Assembly: GCF_001927245.1 (NCBI RefSeq)
Contig: NZ_MJUX01000005.1
Coordinates: 248,001 to 312,000, forward strand
Reading direction: 5' to 3'
DNA: 64,000 bases
Source: Acuticoccus yangtzensis
Lineage (GTDB): Bacteria > Pseudomonadota > Alphaproteobacteria > Rhizobiales > Amorphaceae
This document shows positions 10,974 to 24,924 of the stretch, one piece after another; positions within the stretch are counted from its first letter, which is position 1, and every line of letters starts with the position of its first letter. A model generated the notes under the pieces. That model was not told the origin of the DNA, searched no databases, and saw nothing but the letters and a program-made list of their open reading frames with translations. The position numbers and the translations under genes are program-made.

Positions 10974-11138
10974 TTAGGCTCGTATGCGGGAAATCTCATC
11001 CTTGAGACGGAGTTTCTCGCGCTTCAGCTGCGACTGGGCAAGCTGGTCGGCGCTCGGATGAAGGTTTAGGTTATGCAGCTCAGCTTCGATCGCGGCGTGT
11101 CTGCGCTCGAGCGCAGCCTTGCGTGCGTCAGTGGACAT
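10974..11138 (-). CDS. YdcH/DUF465 family small protein
   Basis: A 54-residue, highly charged helical protein: MSTDARKAALERRHAAIEAE, then a short turn (NLNLHPSA) and a second helix rich in Lys, Arg and Glu (LKREKLRLKDEISRIRA). This helix-turn-helix hairpin pattern is typical of the DUF465/YdcH family, common in alphaproteobacteria and of unknown function. The start ATG 11138 is preceded by GGAGGGG and the gene ends in TAA at 10974. It lies just upstream of the prpE-like gene on the same strand, with 83 bases between. It is an easy gene to miss because of its size. Confidence 0.85.
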   Translation of the reverse strand: MSTDARKAALERRHAAIEAELHNLNLHPSADQLAQSQLKREKLRLKDEISRIRA

Positions 11139-11213
11139 CAGCCCCTCCGTGCTTAGCTGGGAAAGAGAATAGCACAGGACGCCGCGATATCTACAGCCTA
11201 AGCGCGAAAATTG

Positions 11214-12458
11214 TTACGCGGTTGTCGGATTATGCTGGGGCGTCGCATGCATCAACTTTCCGCGCTCCGTCACCCAAACGATCAGCAATGAAACAACGGA
11301 GTAAACCGCGTAGCCAATAAAGAGAGGGTGCGCCGTCCCATCGTAGAGCTGGCCGACGATTCCGCCCAGAAGGGCCCCGATCCCCGTCATCGCAAATCCC
11401 ACGAACGAGGATCCCGTCCCGGCGATCCGCCCCAGAGGCTCCATCGCCATGGAGTTGAAGTTCGGCAGCATGATGCCGACGAGGTAGAAGCACACGGCCA
11501 AAAAGGCGACGAACAGCGCCACCGGCACAACACCCACCAGCGCGTGCACGACGTTGATGATCAAAATCGTCCCGACCAGCGAAATCAACGCTCCATGCGA
11601 TAGACGCCGCATCCCCACGCGCTCCACAAGAAGCGAATTGGTCAAGCTGGCGAGCACCATCGTCCCTGCGACACTGGCGAAGATCGCCGGAAACCACGTC
11701 ACGATGCCGTAGATGTCTTGGAAGATCTGCTGCGCGCTGGCGATATAGGTGAGAAGGCACCCGAAGATGAAGCCGAGACTCAAGGTATAGCCGATCGTCT
11801 CGCGGCTGCGCAGGATCGTCATCACCGCGAGCCCCAGCGGAACCGGCGTCACGCCGGCGCCGGTCCGCGGGTTGGTCTCGGGAAGACGAAGCCCGATCCA
11901 GGCCATAACCAGGAGCGAAAAGGCCAGCAGGAACATGAAGATGGGCCGCCACGAGCCCAGCATCACGAGGAGACTTCCCAGCGACGGCGCGATCACCGGA
12001 AGAACGATGAACACCATCATGACGATGCTCATGATCTGGCTCATCGCCCGGCCCACATAGCGGTCGCGCACCACCGCCACCGCGACGACGCGCGGACCCG
12101 AAGCGCCGAGCCCTTGAATGACGCGCGCCAACAACAGCATCGTGAAGCTGTCGGCCACGATGGCCACCACCGTCCCTGCCGCATAGACGAGGAAGCCGCC
12201 GATCAGCACCGGCTTGCGGCCGATCCGGTCCGACAACGGCCCCACCACCAGGTGACCGGTCGCGAACGCCGCCATGTAGACCGTCACCACGAACTGCTGG
12301 GTGTTCGCGTCGTGCAAGGCGAAGGTGGCAGCAATATCCGGCAAGGCGACAAGCATGATATCGACGGACAACGCGGTAATGGCCATCGACATCGCCATCA
12401 TGCCCACAAACTCAGCGATCGGCTCGCGCCGGCCAAGCCCGTGTGATTGATCGCTCAT
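11214..12458 (-). CDS. MFS multidrug efflux transporter, Bcr/CflA type
   Basis: A 414-residue inner-membrane major facilitator with about 12 predicted hydrophobic segments. The Bcr/CflA-type signature is seen in the first half: TALSVDIMLVALPDIA in TM1, then GPLSDRIGRKPVL in the loop between TM2 and TM3, and QGLGASGPRVVAVAVVRD in TM4. The family exports drugs such as bicyclomycin, chloramphenicol or sulfonamides, or sulfur-containing amino acids. I chose ATG 12458, which has a purine-rich GAGAAAGAAG upstream, over a GTG 33 bases earlier. The AbrB-family gene lies 75 bases upstream on the same strand. The substrate is not predictable. Confidence 0.85.
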   Translation of the reverse strand: MSDQSHGLGRREPIAEFVGMMAMSMAITALSVDIMLVALPDIAATFALHDANTQQFVVTVYMAAFATGHLVVGPLSDRIGRKPVLIGGFLVYAAGTVVAIVADSFTMLLLARVIQGLGASGPRVVAVAVVRDRYVGRAMSQIMSIVMMVFIVLPVIAPSLGSLLVMLGSWRPIFMFLLAFSLLVMAWIGLRLPETNPRTGAGVTPVPLGLAVMTILRSRETIGYTLSLGFIFGCLLTYIASAQQIFQDIYGIVTWFPAIFASVAGTMVLASLTNSLLVERVGMRRLSHGALISLVGTILIINVVHALVGVVPVALFVAFLAVCFYLVGIMLPNFNSMAMEPLGRIAGTGSSFVGFAMTGIGALLGGIVGQLYDGTAHPLFIGYAVYSVVSLLIVWVTERGKLMHATPQHNPTTA

Positions 12459-12533
12459 GAGACTTCTTTCTCGGTTTATGTGCAGCGACACCTAACCCAT
12501 TTCTCGGGCGGCGCCAGACATGGCAGCCCCGCG

Positions 12534-13640
12534 TCAGTCGCAGGTCGAACCGCTGTTTCGCCACCGCCGGGCCAAAAGCGCCACGATCGCCGGCAACGTC
12601 AGAGACAAAATGATCATACGTGCCGTGTGGATCAGCGCGACGAAGGCCACATCGAAATTGAGGAGGAAGGAAAGCGCAATCATCGTATCGAGCCCGCCGG
12701 GCGCATAGGCGAGGAAGACCGACGCCATCGGCCGGCCCAGGATCAGCGCGAACAACGCCGCCAAGGCCAAGGCGACCGCCCCCGCCGCGACGAACGCGGC
12801 CAGCGAGGCGAGGAACATGCGGATCAACCCGGCCCGCTTCACACCGCGGAACCGCAGCGCGACCGACGTCCCCAGCATCACCAGTGAGAAGGCCGCCAGC
12901 CACTCGGGGATCGCCACGGTGGCCACCCCCGTCAGCGATACGGTGGCCCCGGCGATCAACGGTCCCATCAACGTCGGCGCGGGAATGCGGGCGGCATAGG
13001 CGACGCCGACCGACGCCACCGTCAGCGCCACGGTGACGAGGACGTCCATCACGCCGAACTCCGCCGGCCCCATGGAGAGCGCCCCCGATTCGCTCCCCCC
13101 GAACGCGAAGGGAATGAGCGCGACGAGAATGAAGAGGCGCGTCGACTGGGCCATCACGACCCGGTCCATCCGCGCCCCGCCCTGCATGGAGACCGCCAGA
13201 ACCAGCGGAAGGTTGCCCGGTATCGACCCGCACAGGGCCGACAGCCTGTCCCATCGGCCGACGAGGGCCAGCACCACGGCGCTCGCCGTCGTGGTGCCGA
13301 TGATGCACAGGACGAGGCCGATCAGAGCGAACGGCGCCGTCGCCAACTGGCGCAGCGCCTCGGCGCTGATCGACGCGCCCATCACGGTGCCGAGAACCGA
13401 GAACGCGCCCGCCCGCACCGGCCCCGGAAGGTTGACCGGAACGCGCAAGGCCAGCGCGATCACTACGGCCGTGGCCGAGCCCGTCAGGAACGCGGCCGGC
13501 ATGCCGAGAAAATGGAACAGAAGCGCCCCGCCCCCGCCGATCAATACGGCAAGCAGCGACGGCACGATCCAGCCCGCAGAAAATGACTGCGCCGCCTCAG
13601 CGGGCGGCGCGCCATGCGATTGTGTGAGGTCCGACGGCAA
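12534..13640 (-). CDS. AbrB family membrane protein (putative ammonia monooxygenase annotation)
   Basis: A 368-residue integral membrane protein with roughly ten hydrophobic segments in two similar halves. The duplicated pattern is visible as PVNLPGPVRAGAFSVLGTVMG in the first half and IPAPTLMGPLIAG in the second, with GSIPGNLPLVLAVS and LAYAPGGLDTMIAL in matching positions. This is the AbrB duplication family, often labelled putative ammonia monooxygenase without biochemical support; a regulatory or transport role is more likely. The start is TTG 13640, nine bases after gltD, with AAGGGGG upstream; no in-frame ATG occurs before the first membrane segment. Close spacing suggests cotranscription with gltD. 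Confidence 0.8.
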   Translation of the reverse strand: MPSDLTQSHGAPPAEAAQSFSAGWIVPSLLAVLIGGGGALLFHFLGMPAAFLTGSATAVVIALALRVPVNLPGPVRAGAFSVLGTVMGASISAEALRQLATAPFALIGLVLCIIGTTTASAVVLALVGRWDRLSALCGSIPGNLPLVLAVSMQGGARMDRVVMAQSTRLFILVALIPFAFGGSESGALSMGPAEFGVMDVLVTVALTVASVGVAYAARIPAPTLMGPLIAGATVSLTGVATVAIPEWLAAFSLVMLGTSVALRFRGVKRAGLIRMFLASLAAFVAAGAVALALAALFALILGRPMASVFLAYAPGGLDTMIALSFLLNFDVAFVALIHTARMIILSLTLPAIVALLARRWRNSGSTCD

Positions 13641-13649
13641 GAGGCCCCC

Positions 13650-15068
13650 TTAGCGCGGGAGCGTCGTCGCCCCCATCAGGTCGAGGTCAATGGCGCGCGC
13701 AGCCTGACGACCTTCACGGATCGCCCAGACCACGAGGCTCTGCCCTCGCCGCACGTCTCCTGCAGCATACACCTTAGAAACAGAGGTGCGATAGTCCGTG
13801 GTATTGGCCGCAACGTTGGTCCGCGGATCGAGCGCGAAGTCGCCACCTTCCAGGTAGGTGCCCATCCGCGGCCCCGAGAAACCGATGGCGATCAGCACCA
13901 GATCGGCGCGAATGTCGAACTCGGTGCCCGGAATCGGCTTGCGCTTGGGGTCGACACGGGCGCAGCGCACATGCGTCGCCTTGCCCTTCTTGCCCACCAC
14001 CTCCAGCGTGGCGACGGCGAACTCGCGGTCCGCCCCCTCCGCCTGGGAAGACGAGGTGCGGAACTTCGTCGGCCAATAGGGCCACACGACGTCCTTGTTC
14101 TCGCGCACCGGCGGCATCGGCCGGATGTCGAGCTGCGTCACCTGCAACGCGCCCTGGCGAATCGACGTGCCGATGCAGTCCGACGCCGTGTCGCCGCCGC
14201 CGATCACGACGACATGCTTGCCGGACGCCATGATCGGCGTCTCGTCGAACGGCTCGCGACCGACGCGGCGGTTCTGCTGGGTCAGGAACGGCATGGCATA
14301 GTGAACGCCCGCCAGCTCGATGCCGGGAAGGCCCGGATCGCGCGGCCGCTCGGCGCCCGTCGTCAGAAGCACCGCGTCATACTCGGCCGTCAGCGCCTTC
14401 AGCTTCTCGCCGTCGATGTCGGCGCCGAAGTGGAAGATCACGCCCTCGGCCTCCATCTGGCCCTGGCGGCGGTCGATGATGCCCTTCTCCATCTTGAAGT
14501 CGGGAATGCCGTAGCGCAGCAGGCCGCCGGACTTGGCGTAACGTTCGAAGACGTGCACCTCGTGGCCGACGCGCGCAAGCTGCTGCGCCGCCGCCATGCC
14601 GGCCGACCCGGCGCCGATCACCGCCACCTTCTTGCCCGTCAGGCGGGACGGCGGCTGCGGCGTCACCCAACCGTTGTCCCATGCCTTGTCGGCGATCGCC
14701 TGCTCCACGCACTTGATCGCGACCGGCGTGTTCTCGATGTTCAGCGTGCACGCCTCTTCGCACGGGGCGGGGCACACGCGGCCGGTGAACTCGGGGAAAT
14801 TGTTGGTCGAATGGAGATTGCGCGCGGCCTCCTCCCACTCGCCCGTGTAGACGAGGTCGTTCCAGTCCGGAATCTGATTGTCGACCGGGCAACCGGCATC
14901 GGATTGGCAGAAGGGAATGCCGCAATCCATGCAGCGCGCCGCCTGCCGTTCCACCTCGGGTTCACTCAGCGGAAGGGTGAACTCCTTGAAATGCCGGATC
15001 CGATCCGCCGCAGGCTGATACTTCAGCTCCTGCCGGTCGATCTCCAAAAATCCCGTGACCTTCCCCAT
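13650..15068 (-). CDS. gltD: Glutamate synthase [NADPH] small subunit
   Basis: Supplies electrons from NADPH, through FAD and Fe-S clusters, to the large subunit, which makes two glutamates from glutamine and 2-oxoglutarate. The 472-residue protein shows N-terminal Fe-S ligands in [16 protein letters not shown] and CPAPCEEAC, the FAD-binding [15 protein letters not shown] near residue 155, and the NADPH-binding [14 protein letters not shown] near residue 285. The start is ATG 15068, behind GAAGGAG; a 57-residue upstream extension is not family-like. Unusually, its partner gltB ends about 3.5 kb upstream with four unrelated genes between. The AbrB-family gene follows at nine bases. Confidence 0.96.
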   Translation of the reverse strand: MGKVTGFLEIDRQELKYQPAADRIRHFKEFTLPLSEPEVERQAARCMDCGIPFCQSDAGCPVDNQIPDWNDLVYTGEWEEAARNLHSTNNFPEFTGRVCPAPCEEACTLNIENTPVAIKCVEQAIADKAWDNGWVTPQPPSRLTGKKVAVIGAGSAGMAAAQQLARVGHEVHVFERYAKSGGLLRYGIPDFKMEKGIIDRRQGQMEAEGVIFHFGADIDGEKLKALTAEYDAVLLTTGAERPRDPGLPGIELAGVHYAMPFLTQQNRRVGREPFDETPIMASGKHVVVIGGGDTASDCIGTSIRQGALQVTQLDIRPMPPVRENKDVVWPYWPTKFRTSSSQAEGADREFAVATLEVVGKKGKATHVRCARVDPKRKPIPGTEFDIRADLVLIAIGFSGPRMGTYLEGGDFALDPRTNVAANTTDYRTSVSKVYAAGDVRRGQSLVVWAIREGRQAARAIDLDLMGATTLPR

Positions 15069-15213
15069 CGTCACTCCTTCATGAAACGTCGCCGATGACT
15101 GCAACGGATGACGGTTTGGGTCAATTGTCTTGACGCATTCCAGTCGGTTTGCACGCGCAGCGACACCGGTTCGCCACAGCATGGCGACCGGGTCCATCTC
15201 GCTCGGCCGGAAA

Positions 15214-16059
15214 CTAGCCTTCGCCTCGCAGCCAAGCAACCCGGCTCGCCGCGCCCTCGCCCTGCCCGAGGAGCCGAACGAGCTCCGGCAGCAGCACGGC
15301 GAGCTCGGCCTCCAGCGTGAACGGCGGATTGACCACGACGAGCCCCGAGCCTGTCAGCCCCGGCCCGGCGGGATCTCGCACGGAAAGCTCGGCGGCGAGG
15401 ATCTTCGGCACGCCGAGCGCGGCCAGATCGCGGTGAAATTTCGCCACCGGCGCCGCCGCCGTCAGCGGATACCAAAACAGATAGACCCCGCCCGCGAAGC
15501 GCCGGTGTGCGGCCTTCAGCCCTTCCACCATGCGGCCCCAGTCGGCAGCCTCCTCGAACGGCGGATCCACCAGCACGACGCCGCGCCGCTCCTTCGGCGG
15601 CAGATGCCCGCCGAGCGCCATCCACCCGTCGAGCTTCAGCACCTTGGCGCGTTTGTCCCGCCCCAGCGCATCGGTGAGAAGGCCATGGTCGACCGGGTGA
15701 AGCTCCACCGCCTCCAGCGCGTCACCCTCGCGCAGCATCGCCTGGGCGATCAACGGTGAGCCGGGATAGTGCAGGAGCGGCCCGTCATTCACCGCCGCCA
15801 CCGCCGCGCGGTAGGGCGCCAGCAGCGCCTCCGCCTCGTCCGACAGGCGCGCCGCGGCGAGCCGGCCGATGCCGTCCCGCCATTCGGGCGACCGGACCGC
15901 CTCCTCGGCACCGAGGTCGTAGAGGCCGATGCCCGCGTGGGTGTCGACCACCCTCAGCGGCTTGTCCTTCTTCATCAGGTAGGTCAGCACCCGCGTCAGC
16001 ACGGCATGCTTGAAGACGTCGGCATGGTTGCCGGCGTGGAAGGCGTGACGATAATTCAG
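15214..16059 (-). CDS. rlmJ: 23S rRNA (adenine(2030)-N6)-methyltransferase, apparent CTG start
   Basis: Methylates A2030 of 23S rRNA using S-adenosylmethionine. The protein is about 281 residues. The family N-terminus [20 protein letters not shown] is fully conserved, the SAM-binding segment is [13 protein letters not shown], and the catalytic motif is [11 protein letters not shown]. Family members begin Met-Asn-Tyr-Arg-His, but here the codon before Asn is CTG at 16059. The nearest in-frame ATG is 20 codons upstream, inside the preceding gene. I therefore read CTG as the likely initiation codon, four bases after the upstream stop. A start at ATG 16119 with an overlap is the alternative. Confidence 0.88.
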   Translation of the reverse strand: MNYRHAFHAGNHADVFKHAVLTRVLTYLMKKDKPLRVVDTHAGIGLYDLGAEEAVRSPEWRDGIGRLAAARLSDEAEALLAPYRAAVAAVNDGPLLHYPGSPLIAQAMLREGDALEAVELHPVDHGLLTDALGRDKRAKVLKLDGWMALGGHLPPKERRGVVLVDPPFEEAADWGRMVEGLKAAHRRFAGGVYLFWYPLTAAAPVAKFHRDLAALGVPKILAAELSVRDPAGPGLTGSGLVVVNPPFTLEAELAVLLPELVRLLGQGEGAASRVAWLRGEG

Positions 16060-16063
16060 CGGA

Positions 16064-16999
16064 CTACTGCGCCCCGGCCGGCCGCGATGCCCATGCGCCC
16101 AGAAAAGCCTCGACCACATCGGCCGAGTTCTGCGCGGCGAGGCCCATGAAGACTTCCAGCTCGTTCGCCGCCCCGCTGCCGCCGGCCAGGTCGGACAGCG
16201 AGCGGAAGGCGATGAAGGGCACACCGTTGGTCGCCGCGACATGGGCGACCGAGGCGCTCTCCATGTCGACAACCCCCGCCTCGAAGGTCGCGAAGATGTA
16301 GTCCCGCATCGCCGCATTATCGACGAAGGCCGAGCCCGAGACCCCGTTGCCGCCGACGGTCACCACCGGCGCATCGGTCAGGCAGGCGTCCGGCGCGGTG
16401 CAGTGCTGAAGCGTCACCGCGGCCGCCGCCTCGCGGGCGAGCGCCATCAACGCCGGATCGGTCTGGAACCAAAAGCGGTCCTCCGGCTCCTCCACCCCCT
16501 CGCGCCGCACCATCTCGGGCTGCGGGAAAATCATCCCGAAGCCCGGAAAATCGCGGTGCATGAACGGCGGCACCTCGTAGCCGTCCGCCGTCTCGCGCGC
16601 CAGGACGACGTTGAGATACGACCCCCATTGCTCCGGCACCACCACGTCTCCCAGCGAGAGCGACGGGTCGATCCCGCCCGCGATGCCGGAGAAGGCGATC
16701 GCCTCGACATCGTAGCGGTCGATCACCATCTGCGCCGACATCGCCGCGTTCACCATGCCGACGCCGGACAGAAGCAGCACCACCGGCGTCCCGGCGATGG
16801 TGCCGGTGACGAAGCGCACGCCGTTCTCCACATGGTCGGCGCGGTCCTGAAGCTTGTCCTGCAGCACGCCCCACTCGGGCGCGAAGGCGGACATGACGGC
16901 GACGCGCGGCGTGTCGTCCAGCGGCTCTGCCACCGCCACCATTGCCCCCGCAAGCCCCCATGCGCCGAGCGCCACTGCGATCGCCGTCTTCGTCTTCAT
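16064..16999 (-). CDS. Exported 5'-methylthioadenosine/S-adenosylhomocysteine nucleosidase-like protein
   Basis: A 311-residue member of the purine nucleoside phosphorylase/MTAN fold (PNP_UDP_1) that begins with a signal peptide (about 24 residues, MKTKTAIAVALGAWGLAGAM then VAVA). The mature start, PRVAVMSAFAPEWGVLQDKL, matches the first strand and loop of MTAN enzymes, and SGIAGGIDPSLSLGDVVVPE and DMESASVAHVA are the ribose- and purine-site segments, including the Asp-Met-Glu motif. Standard MTANs are cytoplasmic and about 230 residues; this one is longer and predicted periplasmic. The start ATG 16999 follows GGGGAGGG. It sits four bases before rlmJ and 29 bases after the DUF2938 gene. Confidence 0.82.
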   Translation of the reverse strand: MKTKTAIAVALGAWGLAGAMVAVAEPLDDTPRVAVMSAFAPEWGVLQDKLQDRADHVENGVRFVTGTIAGTPVVLLLSGVGMVNAAMSAQMVIDRYDVEAIAFSGIAGGIDPSLSLGDVVVPEQWGSYLNVVLARETADGYEVPPFMHRDFPGFGMIFPQPEMVRREGVEEPEDRFWFQTDPALMALAREAAAAVTLQHCTAPDACLTDAPVVTVGGNGVSGSAFVDNAAMRDYIFATFEAGVVDMESASVAHVAATNGVPFIAFRSLSDLAGGSGAANELEVFMGLAAQNSADVVEAFLGAWASRPAGAQ

Positions 17000-17028
17000 G
17001 CCGCGCCCTCCCCGCCGATTCGCGCACA

Positions 17029-17505
17029 TCATGCCAATGCCCACGCCGTCAGCCAAAGGCCGAACCCGAACACGGTATGGGCCGACAGATTCACCGCCCG
17101 CACCGTCCAGCGGTTCGGCCGGCGCTGTGCGGCGAAGCCCGCCCCCATCGCCGGGGCCATGACGAGCCAGCCCGCCAGCACCGTCACCCAGCCGACGACG
17201 AGCGCCGGCAGCAAGGTCGGCGCGACAAGCCAGCCGGTCCCGGCCACGGCGACCAAGACGAAGGCGTAGAGAATGCCGATGAGATAGTGCATCGCCCAGC
17301 CGACCGCGGTCTCCCCGGCGATGGACGGCGCCTCGGCGATCGCGGCGTGGACGAAACGGCCGCGCGGCATGTGCGCGAACCAGCGCCCGCCCATGGTCCA
17401 GTTGGCCCCCGGCAGCCCGGCCCGCGCGACGAGCGCAAGGTAGACGTCGAACAGCGCCGTCGCGCCGACGCCGATCACCACGATGCGTGCGAAATTCTCC
17501 AGCAT
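17029..17505 (-). CDS. DUF2938 family membrane protein
   Basis: A 158-residue integral membrane protein with four hydrophobic segments (about residues 5-28, 68-90, 95-120 and 135-155). Its pattern, including WFAHMPRGRFVH in the loop after the first segment and MHYLIGILYAFVL in the second, matches DUF2938, a family of unknown function in proteobacteria. The start is ATG 17505 with GGAAGG eight bases upstream. It lies between the RTX protein and the exported nucleosidase on the same strand, with short spacing to the latter, so the two may be cotranscribed. Confidence 0.78.
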   Translation of the reverse strand: MLENFARIVVIGVGATALFDVYLALVARAGLPGANWTMGGRWFAHMPRGRFVHAAIAEAPSIAGETAVGWAMHYLIGILYAFVLVAVAGTGWLVAPTLLPALVVGWVTVLAGWLVMAPAMGAGFAAQRRPNRWTVRAVNLSAHTVFGFGLWLTAWALA

Positions 17506-17593
17506 GGGCCACCTTCCGAAGCGCCGCGCACCGCAGCGCGACCGTCATCCATGCTTAAACGATCACGCCATCTGGCGACAGGCGCCGCGCTGC

Positions 17594-18325
17594 TCAGGCG
17601 ATCAGGTCGTCCACGGTGACGTGCCGCCCGTCGATATCGTCGAGCCGCATCGTCTCGCCGCTGGCGAAGTGGACGTAGATCTCACGCGCGGCATCGTCCA
17701 CCGAAACGCTCTGGATGAACGTGTCGCGCACGCGGATGTGGTCGATGCCGAGCTCGAAATCCTCCACCACGTCGTTGCCGTCACCGGCGGTGAAGGCGAA
17801 CACGTCCGCCCCGTGACCGCCGCGCATCACGTCGTCACCCGAACCGCCGACGATGGTGTCGCGCCCGTTCCCGCCGTCCAGCGAGTCGAACCCCGCCGCA
17901 CCGCGCATCAGGTCGGCGCCTTTGTTGCCGTACAGCACATCGTCGCCGCCGTCGCCGTTCAGCGTGTCCTCGCCCTTGCCGCCATAGAGCGAATCGGCGC
18001 CCGTGCCGCCGCGGATCGTATCGTCGCCCGCGCCGCCATAGGCCGCGTCGTCATGCTTGCCGGCGGAGAGGAGATCGTCGCCGTCACCGGCGCGCAGGGT
18101 GTCGAGGCCGAACTGGCCATACATCACGTCGAAGCCCGGCCCGCCCACCAGATAGTCGGCACGTTTGCCGCCTTCGATCGTGTCGTGGCCGGACCCGCCA
18201 TAAACGGTGTCGAGCTCGCCATAGGTCCAGACCTGATCGTTGCCGCCGAGGGCGAAGACGCGGTCCCGCGCGCCCGTGCCTTGAAGGACGTCGTTGCCGC
18301 TGGTGCCTTTGATCCGATTGGCCAT
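17594..18325 (-). CDS. RTX-type calcium-binding repeat protein
   Basis: A 243-residue protein built almost wholly of Gly/Asp-rich nonapeptides of the GGxGxDxxx type, from about residue 5 to 190 (for example GGSGHDTIEGG, GGAGDDTIRGG and GGSGDDVMRGG). These fold into a calcium-binding beta-roll. The C-terminal 55 residues (DFELGIDHIRV onward, ending DGRHVTVDDLIA) resemble the non-cleaved C-terminal secretion region of type I secretion substrates. There is no N-terminal signal. It is probably secreted by a type I exporter, none of which is in the window. Without an enzymatic domain its role may be adhesive or structural. The start follows GAAGG. Confidence 0.85.
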   Translation of the reverse strand: MANRIKGTSGNDVLQGTGARDRVFALGGNDQVWTYGELDTVYGGSGHDTIEGGKRADYLVGGPGFDVMYGQFGLDTLRAGDGDDLLSAGKHDDAAYGGAGDDTIRGGTGADSLYGGKGEDTLNGDGGDDVLYGNKGADLMRGAAGFDSLDGGNGRDTIVGGSGDDVMRGGHGADVFAFTAGDGNDVVEDFELGIDHIRVRDTFIQSVSVDDAAREIYVHFASGETMRLDDIDGRHVTVDDLIA

Positions 18326-18470
18326 GGCCGCACCTTCAGCGCCGGACGTGTCCGCGATCGCCGCCCGCGTCAGCCGGCGCGAAACCGGGCGGCCCGGCAG
18401 ACGCCGCGCCCGCCGGATGCGCGATCCATCGCGCCTCGCGTCAATCTACGGAAAAGCGGCACAATGTTGT

Positions 18471-18515
18471 CAAATCAAAAGGCCGGCGCGCCCCGGATCA
18501 AGGGGCACGCCGGCC
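18471..18515 (-). terminator. Rho-independent terminator of gltB
   Basis: On the minus strand a 14-base stem (GGCCGGCGTGCCCC paired with GGGGCGCGCCGGCC, one mismatch) with a 7-base loop is followed directly by TTTTGATTTG. It lies 67 bases after the gltB stop. A second hairpin with 9-base arms (ACGCGGGCC / GGCCCGCGT, 18538-18568) sits between the stop and this terminator. The arrangement should separate gltB transcription from the RTX gene. Confidence 0.85.
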
Positions 18516-18581
18516 AGTCTTTCGTGCGCCATGGTTAACGCGGGCCAGGGTCAAGCACCGGCCCGCGTCAGATGACGCGGC

Positions 18582-23240
<4,659 letters not shown>

Positions 23241-23504
23241 CGTCATTCTCCTAACAGCCCGCGAGCGGGCACGCCTCTTGATCGGGTCGCTCGTCTCCCT
23301 CAGGACGAACGGCTCGAGCACCCGTCCTGATTGTCGGAGGCTCGGTGCGCGCTGACGCGGCATGGCAGCGCGGATGCTGCATATACCGTGTTTGTAGACG
23401 TTCGCAAATGGCGCCTTCGCTTCATGCATGATGCAAGCGTGCGGCCAAGCGCGTCATCACCCGTGAAATCAGTGATGCGCCAACGTACTATGTGACACAG
23501 TGCA

Positions 23505-24779
23505 TCATAAATTGAACGGTAGCCACAGGGCGATCTGCGGCACCAGCGTCACCAGGACGACGGTCAACAGCATCAGCCCGAGGAACGGCAGGATCCCGCG
23601 CGAGACCTCGGTCAAAGTACCGTTGCCAACCGCCTGGATGACGTAGAGGTTCAGCCCCACCGGCGGCGTGATCAGCGCACACTCCACCATGATGACGAAG
23701 AAGACGCCGAACCAGATCGGGTCGATGCCGAGCGGGATGAGCGCGCCCATCAGCACCGGCACCATGATGAGCAGCAACGAAAGGCTCTCCATCACCAGCC
23801 CCATGATGAGGAGCACCACCGCCACCGCGACGATGAAGAGGCTGGGCGAGCCGATATTGTCGATGATGAAGGTCGAGACGTCCTGCGGGATGCGGTAGAG
23901 CGCGATCGCTTTGCCGAAAACCTTCGCACCGGCGACGATGAGGAGGATCGCCACCGTGGTGCGCATCGACATCACCGTCGCCTCCCACAGCCCCTTGAGG
24001 GTGAGGCTGCGCAGCACCACGCCGGTGACGAAGAGCGCACCCGCAAAGCCGATCGCCGCCGCCTCCGTCGGCGTATACCAGCCCTGGTAAATGCCGGTGA
24101 TGACGAGGCCGGCGAGCAGCATCGTCGGGAAGGCGCGGATGCCGGACTGGCGGCGCTCGGCCCACGACGCCTTGGCCACACGCTGGAGATCCGGCTGCGT
24201 GCGGGCATAGAGGATCGAGTAGATGATGAAGAGGACGATCATCAACAGCCCCGGCCCGACACCCGCCAGGAACAGCGCCAGCACCGATTCTTCGGTGATC
24301 ACACCGTAGATGATCATGATGAGCGAGGGCGGGATGAGGATGCCGAGCGTCCCCCCCGCCGCGAGCACGCCGAAGGTGAAGTGCCGCGGGTAGCCGCGCT
24401 GCGTCATCTCCGGGATCGCCACGGTGCCGATGGTCGCCGCCGTCGCCACCGACGAGCCGGAGATCGCCGCGAACACGCCGCAGGACAGGATGGTGGCGAC
24501 CGCGAGCCCGCCCGGCAGATGCCCGACCCACGCCTGAAGCGCGGCGAAGAGATCGCGCCCGACGCCCCCCTTCAGCATCACGTTGGCCATCAGGAGGAAC
24601 AGGGGCACGGCGACGAGGACGAAGGAGTCCATCGCCGAGAGCAGCCCGGCGGGCGCCATCATCGGCGAGAAGCCGCCCAGAATGAGCAGAATGAGACCGA
24701 GACCGCCCAGCACGAAGGCCACGGGGATGCCGATGAGAAGGAGCGCGAACAGCGCCGCCAGAATTGCAACCGTGATCAT
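23505..24779 (-). CDS. dctM: TRAP transporter large permease (DctM)
   Basis: The 424-residue large membrane subunit of a tripartite ATP-independent transporter, with about 12 hydrophobic segments, which couples sodium or proton flow to organic acid uptake. Family landmarks are FVLVAVPLFLLMANVML in the first third, the SGSSVATAATIGTVAIPEM segment, GILIPPSLIMIIYGV, and in the second half ITPPVGLNLYVI. It starts at ATG 24779 with GGAGAGGG upstream. It follows dctQ after 145 bases, a spacer unusually long for this pair and filled by two hairpins. The substrate is set by the DctP protein and is unknown. Confidence 0.93.
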   Translation of the reverse strand: MITVAILAALFALLLIGIPVAFVLGGLGLILLILGGFSPMMAPAGLLSAMDSFVLVAVPLFLLMANVMLKGGVGRDLFAALQAWVGHLPGGLAVATILSCGVFAAISGSSVATAATIGTVAIPEMTQRGYPRHFTFGVLAAGGTLGILIPPSLIMIIYGVITEESVLALFLAGVGPGLLMIVLFIIYSILYARTQPDLQRVAKASWAERRQSGIRAFPTMLLAGLVITGIYQGWYTPTEAAAIGFAGALFVTGVVLRSLTLKGLWEATVMSMRTTVAILLIVAGAKVFGKAIALYRIPQDVSTFIIDNIGSPSLFIVAVAVVLLIMGLVMESLSLLLIMVPVLMGALIPLGIDPIWFGVFFVIMVECALITPPVGLNLYVIQAVGNGTLTEVSRGILPFLGLMLLTVVLVTLVPQIALWLPFNL

Positions 24780-24868
24780 TGCGACCCTCTCCGAGGTGCC
24801 GTGACGGCGCGGCGGCGCCGGGAGAATGGGAGGACGGCGCGCATAGCGCCGGAAGACGGGTTAGAGAA

Positions 24869-24921
24869 CGAGGCGCCGCACGAAGGGGCGCCTCGAGAGG
24901 CCGGACGAAAGCGCGCCGGCC
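24869..24921 (-). other. Tandem stem-loops in the dctQ-dctM spacer
   Basis: Two inverted repeats lie directly after the dctQ stop. One has perfect 9-base arms, CGAGGCGCC (24869-24877) and GGCGCCTCG (24887-24895). The other has 6-base arms GGCCGG (24899-24904) and CCGGCC (24916-24921). Neither is followed by a run of T on the minus strand, so a partial terminator, RNA-processing site or stability element is more likely than a full stop. Confidence 0.5.
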
Positions 24922-24924
24922 GGC

